5,480 bases of DNA from Verrucomicrobiales bacterium (GTDB lineage: Bacteria; Verrucomicrobiota; Verrucomicrobiia; Verrucomicrobiales; DEV007). A model generated the notes under the pieces. It was not told the DNA's origin. It was given only the letters and a program-made list of their open reading frames with translations, and searched no databases. The stretch's first letter is position 1, and each line of letters begins with the position of its first letter. This document shows, in pieces, positions 1 through 5,429 of this stretch. Location: the NCBI GenBank assembly GCA_003232855.1, contig QIKC01000276.1, positions 1-5,480 of the forward strand, read 5' to 3'. A program made the position numbers and the translations under genes.

Positions 1-117
1 CGCCCGCTCGAAGCCGGGCGTCAGCCTAATGACCCCGATATCCATGTTCGCCTTCTCGCGGCTGAGGAAGTAGACGCCATGACGGCGCTTGGCGACGACT
101 CGGGATTCCGTTTTCCT
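1..117 (-). pseudogene. Possible coding fragment running off the left edge, 5' end apparently missing
   Basis: On the minus strand a frame is open from position 117 to the window edge (39 codons) after an in-frame TGA at 118-120. Thirty-two of its 39 third codon positions are G or C, as expected of a real gene in this GC-rich genome. The opposite-strand frame over the same bases is also open, but only 23 of 39 third positions are G or C. The peptide reads plausibly and includes RRHGVYFLSREKANMDIGVI. The only ATG in frame is at 43-45, so coding character extends about 24 codons upstream of any normal start. This could be a gene whose 5' end was removed or displaced next to the palindrome at 117-139, a gene starting at 45 with a chance open frame upstream, or a chance frame. 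I do not recognise the family. The left end is cut by the window. Confidence 0.3.
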
Positions 118-139
118 TCAAGGGGACGGTTCCCTTGAA
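117..139. repeat. Perfect short palindrome, REP-like hairpin
   Basis: The arms TTCAAGGG (117-124) and CCCTTGAA (132-139) are exact reverse complements. With a G-T pair (125/131) and an A-T pair (126/130) the stem reaches 10 pairs around a CGG loop. No T-tract follows on either strand, so it is not a classical intrinsic terminator. The form (AAGGGGAC...CCCTT) resembles dispersed palindromic repeats that I recall from many bacterial genomes, sometimes associated with REP-associated tyrosine transposases. That resemblance is from memory and was not checked. It sits where GC-rich coding-like sequence gives way to AT-richer DNA. Confidence 0.6.
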
Positions 140-296
140 TCGAATCAAAAGCTGTAGCCAGCGAGATGACCACTACCGGGATCGACAGTTCCTGACACTG
201 TTTTTGGAAAAATCATCATCAAGCTCTTCGCGCTTAGGTATTTGTGAGATGCTGTCTGCTGTCGCCAGAGAAAACAGCTATATTTCTCTAGCTCGC
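140..296. other. AT-richer non-coding stretch, no gene seen
   Basis: This stretch lies between the left palindrome and the inverted repeat downstream of the CHRD gene. It is lower in GC than most of the window (25 of 60 bases at 181-240). A plus-strand frame opening with a TTG at 135 crosses it, but that frame runs on through the opposite strand of the CHRD gene, has a serine-rich unpatterned product and no ribosome binding site, so I do not call it. A small inverted repeat, AGCTA (276-280) with TAGCT (289-293), is followed on the minus strand by GTTTTCTC. It could be a weak terminator for the CHRD transcript. Confidence 0.4.
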
Positions 297-334
297 TCCT
301 CAAGCGCTCGAATTCAGAATCGAACGCTTGAGGA
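297..334 (-). terminator. Long inverted repeat 3' of the CHRD gene (hairpin, possible terminator)
   Basis: The arms TCCTCAAGCG (297-306) and CGCTTGAGGA (325-334) are perfect reverse complements over 10 bases. After a single C/A mismatch (307/324) the pairing resumes with TCGA (308-311) and TCGA (320-323), leaving an 8-base loop. It begins about 18 bases after the stop codon of the minus-strand CHRD gene, the right place for a transcript-ending or 3'-protecting hairpin. No U-tract follows directly on the minus strand; a short TTTT occurs about 25 bases further on, after a second weak inverted repeat. The structure is seen in the sequence, while its role is inferred. Confidence 0.5.
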
Positions 335-352
335 TAGGAGCGTCGAAAGGCG

Positions 353-874
353 TTACTTGCTCCGGCTTGAACGTCTTCGCAGCATCAAAGCAAAAGCGCC
401 TAATCCAAGAAACAAGGCAGAAGAAGGCTCAGGCACGACAGTGGCACTCACCTGGCCACGTATTTCTCCTCCACCAAAACCGCCTGTATGGATGTTCACA
501 TACCAATTCCCCGCAAGTAGGTCAGTCTCTTGCGTTCCAGTAAGCAGGACATCGTTAACAATTAGTGGATTATCAAATGAAGGAACACTTAGAGCAACTC
601 CACCACCAACTCCAGGTGCGCCTAAGTGAAAGTGGATGTTCGTTACGCCAGCAGTGAGATCTGACCAGCTAATGTTATAGCTAAATAGATTTGTCGAATC
701 GTCGTAGGTGCCACTGACGGAACCCGTGCCGCTTCCTGAGCCGCCTCCAAAACCGCCATTCGTTCCTGCCTGCAGTGGATCGATTGATCCTGAGATAATA
801 AATACAGTAGCGTTACTTGTGGAAGAGAAGAAAAGAGCGAGCGAGGCGATGTAAAGGAAAGATAGAATTTTCAT
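353..874 (-). CDS. Exported CHRD-domain protein with PEP-CTERM sorting signal
   Basis: This 173-residue protein is probably exported and sorted by an exosortase; its biochemical role is unknown. It opens with a signal peptide (K2, hydrophobic residues 3-16, likely cleavage after SNA at 20-22). A glycine/serine-rich segment lies at 38-54. The body matches the CHRD fold: HFHLGAPGVGGG at 81-92 is the His-x-His-x-Gly-x-Pro signature, and WYVNIHTGGFGGGEIRGQV at 124-142 is the characteristic closing motif. The tail is a textbook PEP-CTERM: VPEP at 147-150, a hydrophobic helix at about 151-165, then RRR at 166-168 and a basic end. In this family the tail is recognised and cut by an exosortase in the inner membrane of exopolysaccharide-producing bacteria. 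No exosortase gene is in the window. The start is the ATG at 872-874, since the signal peptide begins there. No Shine-Dalgarno lies upstream; the leader is A- and C-rich. A promoter sits 31-59 bases upstream. The gene stands alone in an AT-richer islet. Confidence 0.93.
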   Translation of the reverse strand: MKILSFLYIASLALFFSSTSNATVFIISGSIDPLQAGTNGGFGGGSGSGTGSVSGTYDDSTNLFSYNISWSDLTAGVTNIHFHLGAPGVGGGVALSVPSFDNPLIVNDVLLTGTQETDLLAGNWYVNIHTGGFGGGEIRGQVSATVVPEPSSALFLGLGAFALMLRRRSSRSK

Positions 875-904
875 AGTGGGGGTGTTTTTTGGTTTTTTGA
901 TCGA

Positions 905-933
905 AAAATATTTTTAAGTGACTTCGCTATCAA
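905..933 (-). promoter_or_regulatory. Sigma-70-type promoter of the CHRD/PEP-CTERM gene
   Basis: Read on the minus strand, TTGATA (928-933) matches the -35 consensus at five of six positions. TATTTT (905-910) matches the -10 at four of six. The spacer is exactly 17 bases. Transcription would start near 898, giving a leader of about 24 bases before the ATG at 874. The area is the most AT-rich in the window (17 of 60 G+C at 901-960). The leader carries A- and C-rich runs and no Shine-Dalgarno, so translation probably starts by another route than 16S pairing. Confidence 0.6.
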
Positions 934-1069
934 TAGTAATTTCCAGTTAACAGGCTTATACGGGTTCGCTGAAGATGTCGAGGTTTTGTTTTCCTTGGAA
1001 ATCTCAAAATTCAGAACCCTTGTCCTATTTGATGTCGTTGCGTTTTTAATGTTACGGATGTTCAAATAA

Positions 1070-1096
1070 TTCGTAAAAACTAGTCATTTTCACGAA
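1070..1096 (-). terminator. AT-rich hairpin, likely terminator at the islet boundary
   Basis: TTCGTAAAAA (1070-1079) and TTTTCACGAA (1087-1096) pair over 10 positions with one imperfect pair, which is a G-U wobble when read on the minus strand. The loop is 7 bases. In minus-strand RNA the right arm carries a run of five U, followed by UUAUUUG after the stem. This makes it a reasonable terminator for the small basic-protein gene, whose stop is 60 bases upstream at 1156-1158. It may also work in the other direction. It lies at the switch from AT-rich to GC-rich sequence. Confidence 0.5.
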
Positions 1097-1155
1097 CTAC
1101 CCCCAATTTTCTTGTTGCCCGAGCAGGGAGCGTGCGATTACCGCCGCCCAGAGAG

Positions 1156-1428
1156 CTACCGACGCCGCTGCGGTGCCGTGCGCCCGTCGCCGAAGTATTT
1201 TTCGCTGCGGTAGCGCAACCACACTCGCAGCTCCTGAGGCACCTTTTCGCGCCCCGCCTTGTCCAGCTTCTCATAGAGCGCCAAGGCCTTCTCCCGTTCG
1301 GCGCGGCAGGCGCGGTTGTTGTGATCTTTCCAGCGGCTACGCGCCAGTCGCAGCCGTCGGCACACCTCTTTGACCAAAGCGGTGCCGGTCAGGGTGGCGG
1401 GGTCGATCTTGTTCTTTTTCGCAGGCAT
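1156..1428 (-). CDS. Small, very basic protein of unknown function
   Basis: The product has 90 residues. The frame extends upstream without a stop to 1665, but I chose the ATG at 1426-1428 because the product from there (MPAKKNKIDPATLTG...) has the look of a native N-terminus and the upstream part is unpatterned. It carries 26 Lys/Arg against 11 Asp/Glu (net about +15). It is mostly predicted helical: an amphipathic stretch at 16-33, an Arg/Ala/Glu-rich helix at 39-58, then a compact motif LRVWLRYRSEKYFG at 67-80 with aromatic and basic residues alternating. No signal peptide, membrane segment or metal-binding cysteine cluster is visible; C23 and C41 are isolated. The patterning suggests a conserved family, and I have a vague memory of similar small proteins in Verrucomicrobiota, but I cannot name a domain. 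Nucleic-acid or ribosome binding would fit the charge but is only inference. It is divergent from citrate synthase and has no Shine-Dalgarno. Confidence 0.72.
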   Translation of the reverse strand: MPAKKNKIDPATLTGTALVKEVCRRLRLARSRWKDHNNRACRAEREKALALYEKLDKAGREKVPQELRVWLRYRSEKYFGDGRTAPQRRR

Positions 1429-1443
1429 CCGATGCGTTGGTAA

Positions 1444-1472
1444 GATGTAGCGTGTTCCGCCCCGCCGATCAA
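1444..1472 (-). promoter_or_regulatory. Weak candidate promoter of the small basic-protein gene
   Basis: On the minus strand TTGATC (1467-1472, four of six to the -35 consensus) lies exactly 17 bases from TACATC (1444-1449, three of six to the -10). Transcription would begin near 1437, so the transcript would have only about nine leader bases, which would fit the missing Shine-Dalgarno. The -10 match is poor. Confidence 0.25.
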
Positions 1473-1554
1473 CGCCTTCCGCTCGGTGATTCCCGTCCAA
1501 AACACCGAATTTTTCCGTCGCATCGGCAACCCGCTTGCGTCTTACCTTCGCCCC

Positions 1555-1583
1555 TTGCGAAACGGGGGTCTCGCCTGTAGTCT
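1555..1583 (+). promoter_or_regulatory. Weak candidate promoter of the citrate synthase gene
   Basis: TTGCGA (1555-1560, four of six to the -35 consensus) is 17 bases from TAGTCT (1578-1583, three of six to the -10). It would give a leader of roughly 70 bases to the ATG at 1659. The match is poor and the surrounding DNA is GC-rich, so this is only the best candidate in the 230-base intergenic region. No riboswitch or clear operator was recognised there. Confidence 0.2.
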
Positions 1584-1658
1584 TGCCGCCGATCATCCCG
1601 GCAGTTCTGCCGCCGTAGCGCCGTATTGTCGGCAACACCCAACCAATTACAGAGAAAC

Positions 1659-2786
1659 ATGGCAATCGTATCCAAAGGTCTAGAAGGCGTCATCGCCAAC
1701 GAATCCAAACTCAGCAAAGTCGAGGGCCTAGAGGGCAAGCTCTCCTATCTGGGCTACAGCATCGACGCTCTGGTCGAACACACCTCCTTCGAGGAAGTCC
1801 TCCACCTGCTGCACCGCGGCAAGCTGCCGAACCGCGCTGAACTCGACGCCCTCACCACCACCCTGCGCGCCCAGCGGAGCCTGCCTCAGGGAATCCTCGA
1901 TTTCCTCAAATCTGCCCCTAAAGACGCCGGCCCGATGGACGTCGTCCGCACCGCCGTGTCCATGCTCGGCCTCTATGACACCCGCGGCCAGGATCAGAAC
2001 CGCGAACTCAACGAAGAGCGCGCGCTCTCCATCGTCGCCAAGATCCCGCTCATCGTCGCCGGCTTCCACCGCGCCCGTCAGGGGCTCGACATCGTCGCCC
2101 CGCGCGACGACCTCAGCGAGGCCGCTCACTTCCTCTACCTGACCAACGGCGAGGAACCGGGCGCCGACGCCGCCAAGACCCTCGATGTCGCCTACATCAT
2201 CCACGCCGACCACGGCATGAACGCCTCCACCTTCAGCGCCCGCGTCACCGTCGCCACCCTCAGCGACATGTATTCCGCCATCACCTCCGCCATCGGCACT
2301 CTCAAGGGACCGCTGCACGGCGGCGCCAACGAGGGCGTTATCCAAATGTTAGAGGAAATCGGTTCCGAGGACAAAGTGGATGCCTATGTCGAGGGCAAGC
2401 TGGAGCGCAAAGAAAAGATCATGGGCATCGGCCACCGCGTCTATAAGGTGCTCGACCCGCGTGCCCCACACTTGCAGAAAATGGCCATCAAGCTCACCGA
2501 CGAACTCGGCGACCCAAAGTGGATCAACATGTCCGAGCGCATCGCCGAGATCATGCGCGAGCGCAAGGGGCTCAACGCCAACGTCGATTTCTACTCCGCC
2601 ACCGTCTATTACAGCCTCGGCATCCCCACCGACCTGTTCACCCCCATCTTCGCCATCAGCCGCACCGCTGGCTGGACTGCGCAAGTGTTAGAGCAACTGG
2701 ACGACAACCGCCTCTACCGCCCGCTCACCGCCTACACCGGCGCCGAATCCCAGCCGCCGATCGTGCCGATCGACGAGCGCGCCTAG
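1659..2786 (+). CDS. gltA: Citrate synthase (type I, short bacterial form)
   Basis: This 375-residue cytoplasmic enzyme condenses oxaloacetate and acetyl-CoA to citrate and CoA, the entry step of the TCA cycle. The full length fits the short citrate synthases typified by Bacillus CitZ (about 370 residues). Catalytic residues are in place: His220 in GPLHGGANEG (217-226), His259 in GIGHRVYK (256-263) and Asp310 in NVDFYSA (308-314). Substrate-binding positions are also present: HADH at 182-185, Arg268 in DPRA, Arg335 in AISRTAGW and Arg354 in NRLYRP. I took the ATG at 1659 rather than an in-frame TTG at 1626, because the family's N-terminus (GLEGVIANESKLS at residues 7-19) starts just after it; the Shine-Dalgarno is weak (AGAG at 1651-1654). 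2-Methylcitrate synthases share this fold, but no prpB- or prpC-type neighbours are present, so citrate synthase is preferred. The gene is single, divergent from the small basic-protein gene and convergent with the cytochrome fusion. Confidence 0.96.
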   Translation: MAIVSKGLEGVIANESKLSKVEGLEGKLSYLGYSIDALVEHTSFEEVLHLLHRGKLPNRAELDALTTTLRAQRSLPQGILDFLKSAPKDAGPMDVVRTAVSMLGLYDTRGQDQNRELNEERALSIVAKIPLIVAGFHRARQGLDIVAPRDDLSEAAHFLYLTNGEEPGADAAKTLDVAYIIHADHGMNASTFSARVTVATLSDMYSAITSAIGTLKGPLHGGANEGVIQMLEEIGSEDKVDAYVEGKLERKEKIMGIGHRVYKVLDPRAPHLQKMAIKLTDELGDPKWINMSERIAEIMRERKGLNANVDFYSATVYYSLGIPTDLFTPIFAISRTAGWTAQVLEQLDDNRLYRPLTAYTGAESQPPIVPIDERA

Positions 2787-2790
2787 CCTC

Positions 2791-2810
2791 GCCGGGGCGA
2801 TCCTCCCGGC
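2791..2810. terminator. Hairpin between the convergent citrate synthase and cytochrome-fusion genes
   Basis: GCCGGG (2791-2796) and CCCGGC (2805-2810) form a perfect six-pair GC stem around an 8-base loop, extendable by one G-T pair. It begins four bases after the citrate synthase stop and ends four bases before the last base of the opposing stop. On the plus strand a TATTTTTG run follows about 11 bases later (2821-2828), too far for a classical intrinsic terminator. On the minus strand there is no T-tract. It is probably a shared, bidirectional transcript end. Confidence 0.5.
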
Positions 2811-2814
2811 ACGT

Positions 2815-5418
2815 TCACGCTATTTTTGTCCCTCTTCCTTGCACCTGCCAGTCCTGCAGCACCCCTAAATAGCTAGGCATCCCCACCCCTTTTTCTTCGA
2901 ACCCCTTCGCCAGCTTCGCCCCAGGTTCGAAAATCGATTCGCGCAGATACGCCGCATCCACCGCGTTCTGCACCGAGCCGTCCGAGAGTTCCCGCCGCAT
3001 CCCCCACAGACCTGTCCAAGCCGGCCCCACCACTTGACCCGGCAGCGCATTGGCCTCCGCACCGTCCACAGAGTGGCACGCCACGCAGCCGAAAGTCGTC
3101 GCCACCTTTTTCCCCTCCTGCGCCGAAGGATCTGGCGCCGCCGCGACCGCCGCCAACATCGACGGGTCGATCTCCATGCTCACCTCATCCGAGGCGAACC
3201 CGGATTCGCGCAAATCGAAGGCGTTTAATTGATGTACTGTAAGGTAAACTGATCGCACCTCCGGCACCCCCCCCGGTTGCGCCTGACGATAGCGCACCGC
3301 TAGGGTATGCACCGGCGCCATGGACGGGATCGCTAGGAACACCGACTTCCCGTCTTTCGACAACGTCGCGCTCGCCACCGGCATCGACTCCTGTCCGGGC
3401 TCGCCATCGAGCTTATAGTGCCCGCTGCCGTAGTCCTTCGTCCGCCGATAATTCCACCGCTCCACGGTGTAGCTCATCGGGCTCGTCGCCAACGCCGCAT
3501 CCAGCTCGAACCCAAATTGCAAGAGCACCCCACGCGCCTGCGAACGCACCCCTGTCGGCAGCGTGCTGACCCCACCCGCATCGCGCACCCGGAACAAGCC
3601 GCTGATTTGATCCAACGCCGTCCCCCAGATACGGAACCCACAGACGTAGAGCTGCCCGTCCGCAGGGTTCACCGCCCCGTGCAACAGCGCGCACGGAAAC
3701 CCGCTCACCGCACTCGCCACCGCGCCCTGCGCCATTTTCCCATGCTGGTCCAGATAGATTTTGAACAGCTCTGGCCGGTTGTAGCCGATATGGATCAGAG
3801 AATCATTCAGCGCCCCCATTTCGGCATCGCGCAACCACACCTGAGATGCCCCGGACTGGTTGACGATATGCGGAATCCACAGCGCCGGCTCCTGTAGTCC
3901 CTCGTGCGGCACCTGCTCCAAGGCCGACGGCACGAAACCATAGTGGCGTCCCCCGCCGATCAAATGAATCGGCGTCGCCGGCACCCAATTTCCCTGTTGG
4001 TCGCTGGAAGTGATCGTCCCCGTCACCTTATCGATCCCCGCGTACGGTTGCCGCAGCCCCTTCGCCACGATCGTGTACGAACGCCCGTCCGCACTCACCT
4101 CGCAGATCGTGCCGTTGGCGATACCCACCGAGCCCACCGCCTGCCCACCTTTCACCACATAGAAACCGCCACCCGATTTCGCCAACAAACCCATCGCAAA
4201 CTCCCGCGTCTCCGCCGTCTGCGGCACCACGTCCGACCACATTTCGTGAAAATCTGCCTCGCCATCTCCGTTCTCATCGTGCAGTCGCCAAATACCGTTG
4301 CGGTCAAACACGAACACCTCATCCGCCACCACCTGCAGAGCCATCGGTTCGTGTAATCCGCTAGCAAAACGTCGCCACTCAACGCTGCCCACGTCTCGGT
4401 CGGCACCGGTCACCATCCACACATCGCCATCGAAAGTAGTCACTACCGCCCGCCCGTCGGCGAAGAATCCGACTCCGGAGAGCCGCACGTTACGCTTCCA
4501 CGGGTTCGGCAACGGCAAGGGAATTTCGTCAATAACAAAGCTATCCCCAGCGCCCGGCGTCGCCAAATCCATCACCACCGCACCCGGCCAACGCGCCGAC
4601 GGCGCCAGCATCGGCCAACCCGCCGCCCCGACCTGAGCATCCCAATCCTCCGGCAACGCCCCCCCGATCGCCACCGCGATCGCCCTCCACTCCGCGTCCG
4701 GCGCGATCACCGCCCGCGCCCTGCCCCCCACACGCACGATCTCCACGCCCTCGGTCGCCTCGATCAAAGTGTCCGACAGGTTCTCCCCCAACTCGACCGA
4801 CAGCGCGCCCGCATGAGCCGCCACACCGAACATCCTAAGGAACCCTTCCTTACCGATCGCCAGCACGCGCTCGTCGATCCGCGTCCCTGCGACCTCATAG
4901 CGCAGCGTCGCCGTCCCCTCGCCGATTTGGATTCCCAAAAACCTGCCCTTCTCGCGCGGCAAAGGCCCACGTCCGACGTCCCCCCCAGCGCCGGCCTCAG
5001 CCGTTTCGCCCGCCACCCAACCCGGACGAATCCCCGTCGCGCAGATCGGCGTCCCCAACGGCTGCGGCAGTTTTTTTTGCCCCGCCGCCGCCTTCAAACT
5101 CGACACCCGGTATGAGCCCGCCGACATCGAATTCATCTGCAAAAATTCCCCTCCTCCGGTACTTCGCCAAACCAGCGCCAAGCGCAAAAGATCCGGGTCG
5201 AAACAGCCATACATCCCGCCTCCCATGTTCAGAATCATCCCGCGCGGCACCAGATTCCCAGCCGGCCACCCAGCAGCCCCGAAATCACGAGCGTCCACCA
5301 CCTGCGTGAAAAACGGGGAACCCGGCTCCACGTACGTCCCAAACTTCGACCCAGTATCCCCCGGCGCGAGTCTCGCAAAGACCAAAACAAAAACGGCCAA
5401 CATTGTCCAACGCATCAT
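2815..5418 (-). CDS. Secreted DUF6797-like / beta-propeller / cytochrome c fusion protein
   Basis: An 867-residue exported protein, probably a periplasmic redox enzyme or carbohydrate-related oxidoreductase; the substrate is unknown. The start is fixed between an in-frame TAG (5428-5430) and the signal peptide: TTG at 5421, ATG at 5418 and ATG at 5415 follow one another. AGGGGGA (5423-5429, minus strand) is a good ribosome binding site, and I chose 5418. Residues 1-20 are a signal peptide (MMRWTMLAVFVLVFARLAPG). Residues about 24-300 look like DUF6797 (KFGTYVEPGSPFFTQVVDAR, later FDPDLLRLALVW). Residues about 305-635 form a sorbosone-dehydrogenase-like propeller (NPWKRNVRLSGVGFFADGR; a Ca-loop-like DENGDGEAD at 381-389; GGGRHYGFVPS at 488-498). 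A beta-rich linker follows (about 640-735, with WNYRRTKDYGSGHYKLDG). The C-terminus is a class I cytochrome c with haem-binding CVACH (C778, C781, H782) and likely axial Met847 in GVGMPSYLGVL. The final helix is unusually short, ending DWQVQGRGTKIA. This architecture is typical of Verrucomicrobiota and Planctomycetota. Confidence 0.87.
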   Translation of the reverse strand: MMRWTMLAVFVLVFARLAPGDTGSKFGTYVEPGSPFFTQVVDARDFGAAGWPAGNLVPRGMILNMGGGMYGCFDPDLLRLALVWRSTGGGEFLQMNSMSAGSYRVSSLKAAAGQKKLPQPLGTPICATGIRPGWVAGETAEAGAGGDVGRGPLPREKGRFLGIQIGEGTATLRYEVAGTRIDERVLAIGKEGFLRMFGVAAHAGALSVELGENLSDTLIEATEGVEIVRVGGRARAVIAPDAEWRAIAVAIGGALPEDWDAQVGAAGWPMLAPSARWPGAVVMDLATPGAGDSFVIDEIPLPLPNPWKRNVRLSGVGFFADGRAVVTTFDGDVWMVTGADRDVGSVEWRRFASGLHEPMALQVVADEVFVFDRNGIWRLHDENGDGEADFHEMWSDVVPQTAETREFAMGLLAKSGGGFYVVKGGQAVGSVGIANGTICEVSADGRSYTIVAKGLRQPYAGIDKVTGTITSSDQQGNWVPATPIHLIGGGRHYGFVPSALEQVPHEGLQEPALWIPHIVNQSGASQVWLRDAEMGALNDSLIHIGYNRPELFKIYLDQHGKMAQGAVASAVSGFPCALLHGAVNPADGQLYVCGFRIWGTALDQISGLFRVRDAGGVSTLPTGVRSQARGVLLQFGFELDAALATSPMSYTVERWNYRRTKDYGSGHYKLDGEPGQESMPVASATLSKDGKSVFLAIPSMAPVHTLAVRYRQAQPGGVPEVRSVYLTVHQLNAFDLRESGFASDEVSMEIDPSMLAAVAAAPDPSAQEGKKVATTFGCVACHSVDGAEANALPGQVVGPAWTGLWGMRRELSDGSVQNAVDAAYLRESIFEPGAKLAKGFEEKGVGMPSYLGVLQDWQVQGRGTKIA

Positions 5419-5422
5419 CAAA

Positions 5423-5429
5423 TCCCCCT
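5423..5429 (-). promoter_or_regulatory. Ribosome binding site of the cytochrome-fusion gene
   Basis: On the minus strand AGGGGGA lies four bases before the ATG at 5418 and seven before the ATG at 5415; an overlapping in-frame TAG (5428-5430) excludes any earlier start. It is the only clear Shine-Dalgarno in the window; the other three genes have weak or no such site. The remaining 50 bases to the right edge show no convincing promoter, which may lie outside the window. Confidence 0.6.

Noticed and set aside
297..334. Possible integron attC site (imperfect inverted repeat beside a low-GC single gene).
   Set aside because: The core GTTRRRY/RYYYAAC boxes of attC sites are missing at the ends of the repeat and no integrase is present.
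135..629. Plus-strand open frame of 164 codons from a TTG.
   Set aside because: More than half of it is antisense to the clearly real CHRD/PEP-CTERM gene, and the product has no recognisable domain or start signal.
871..1065. Minus-strand open frame of 64 codons whose TGA overlaps the ATG of the CHRD gene (ATGA), suggesting a coupled leader peptide.
   Set aside because: It opens with TTG, has no ribosome binding site, its product is the Lys/Asn/Ser mix expected from random AT-rich DNA, and the best promoter of the CHRD gene lies inside it.
1626..1658. Eleven-residue N-terminal extension of citrate synthase from a TTG at 1626.
   Set aside because: The family's N-terminus aligns from the ATG at 1659, which has an AGAG four bases upstream; no homologous sequence precedes it.
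1728..2345. Long minus-strand open frame opposite citrate synthase.
   Set aside because: It is the antisense shadow of GC-rich codons, with a repetitive Gly/Val/Asp/Glu composition typical of such frames.
3034..4636. Several plus-strand open frames of 60-160 codons across the cytochrome-fusion gene.
   Set aside because: They are Arg/His/Pro-rich antisense shadows of the long minus-strand gene and lack starts with ribosome binding sites.
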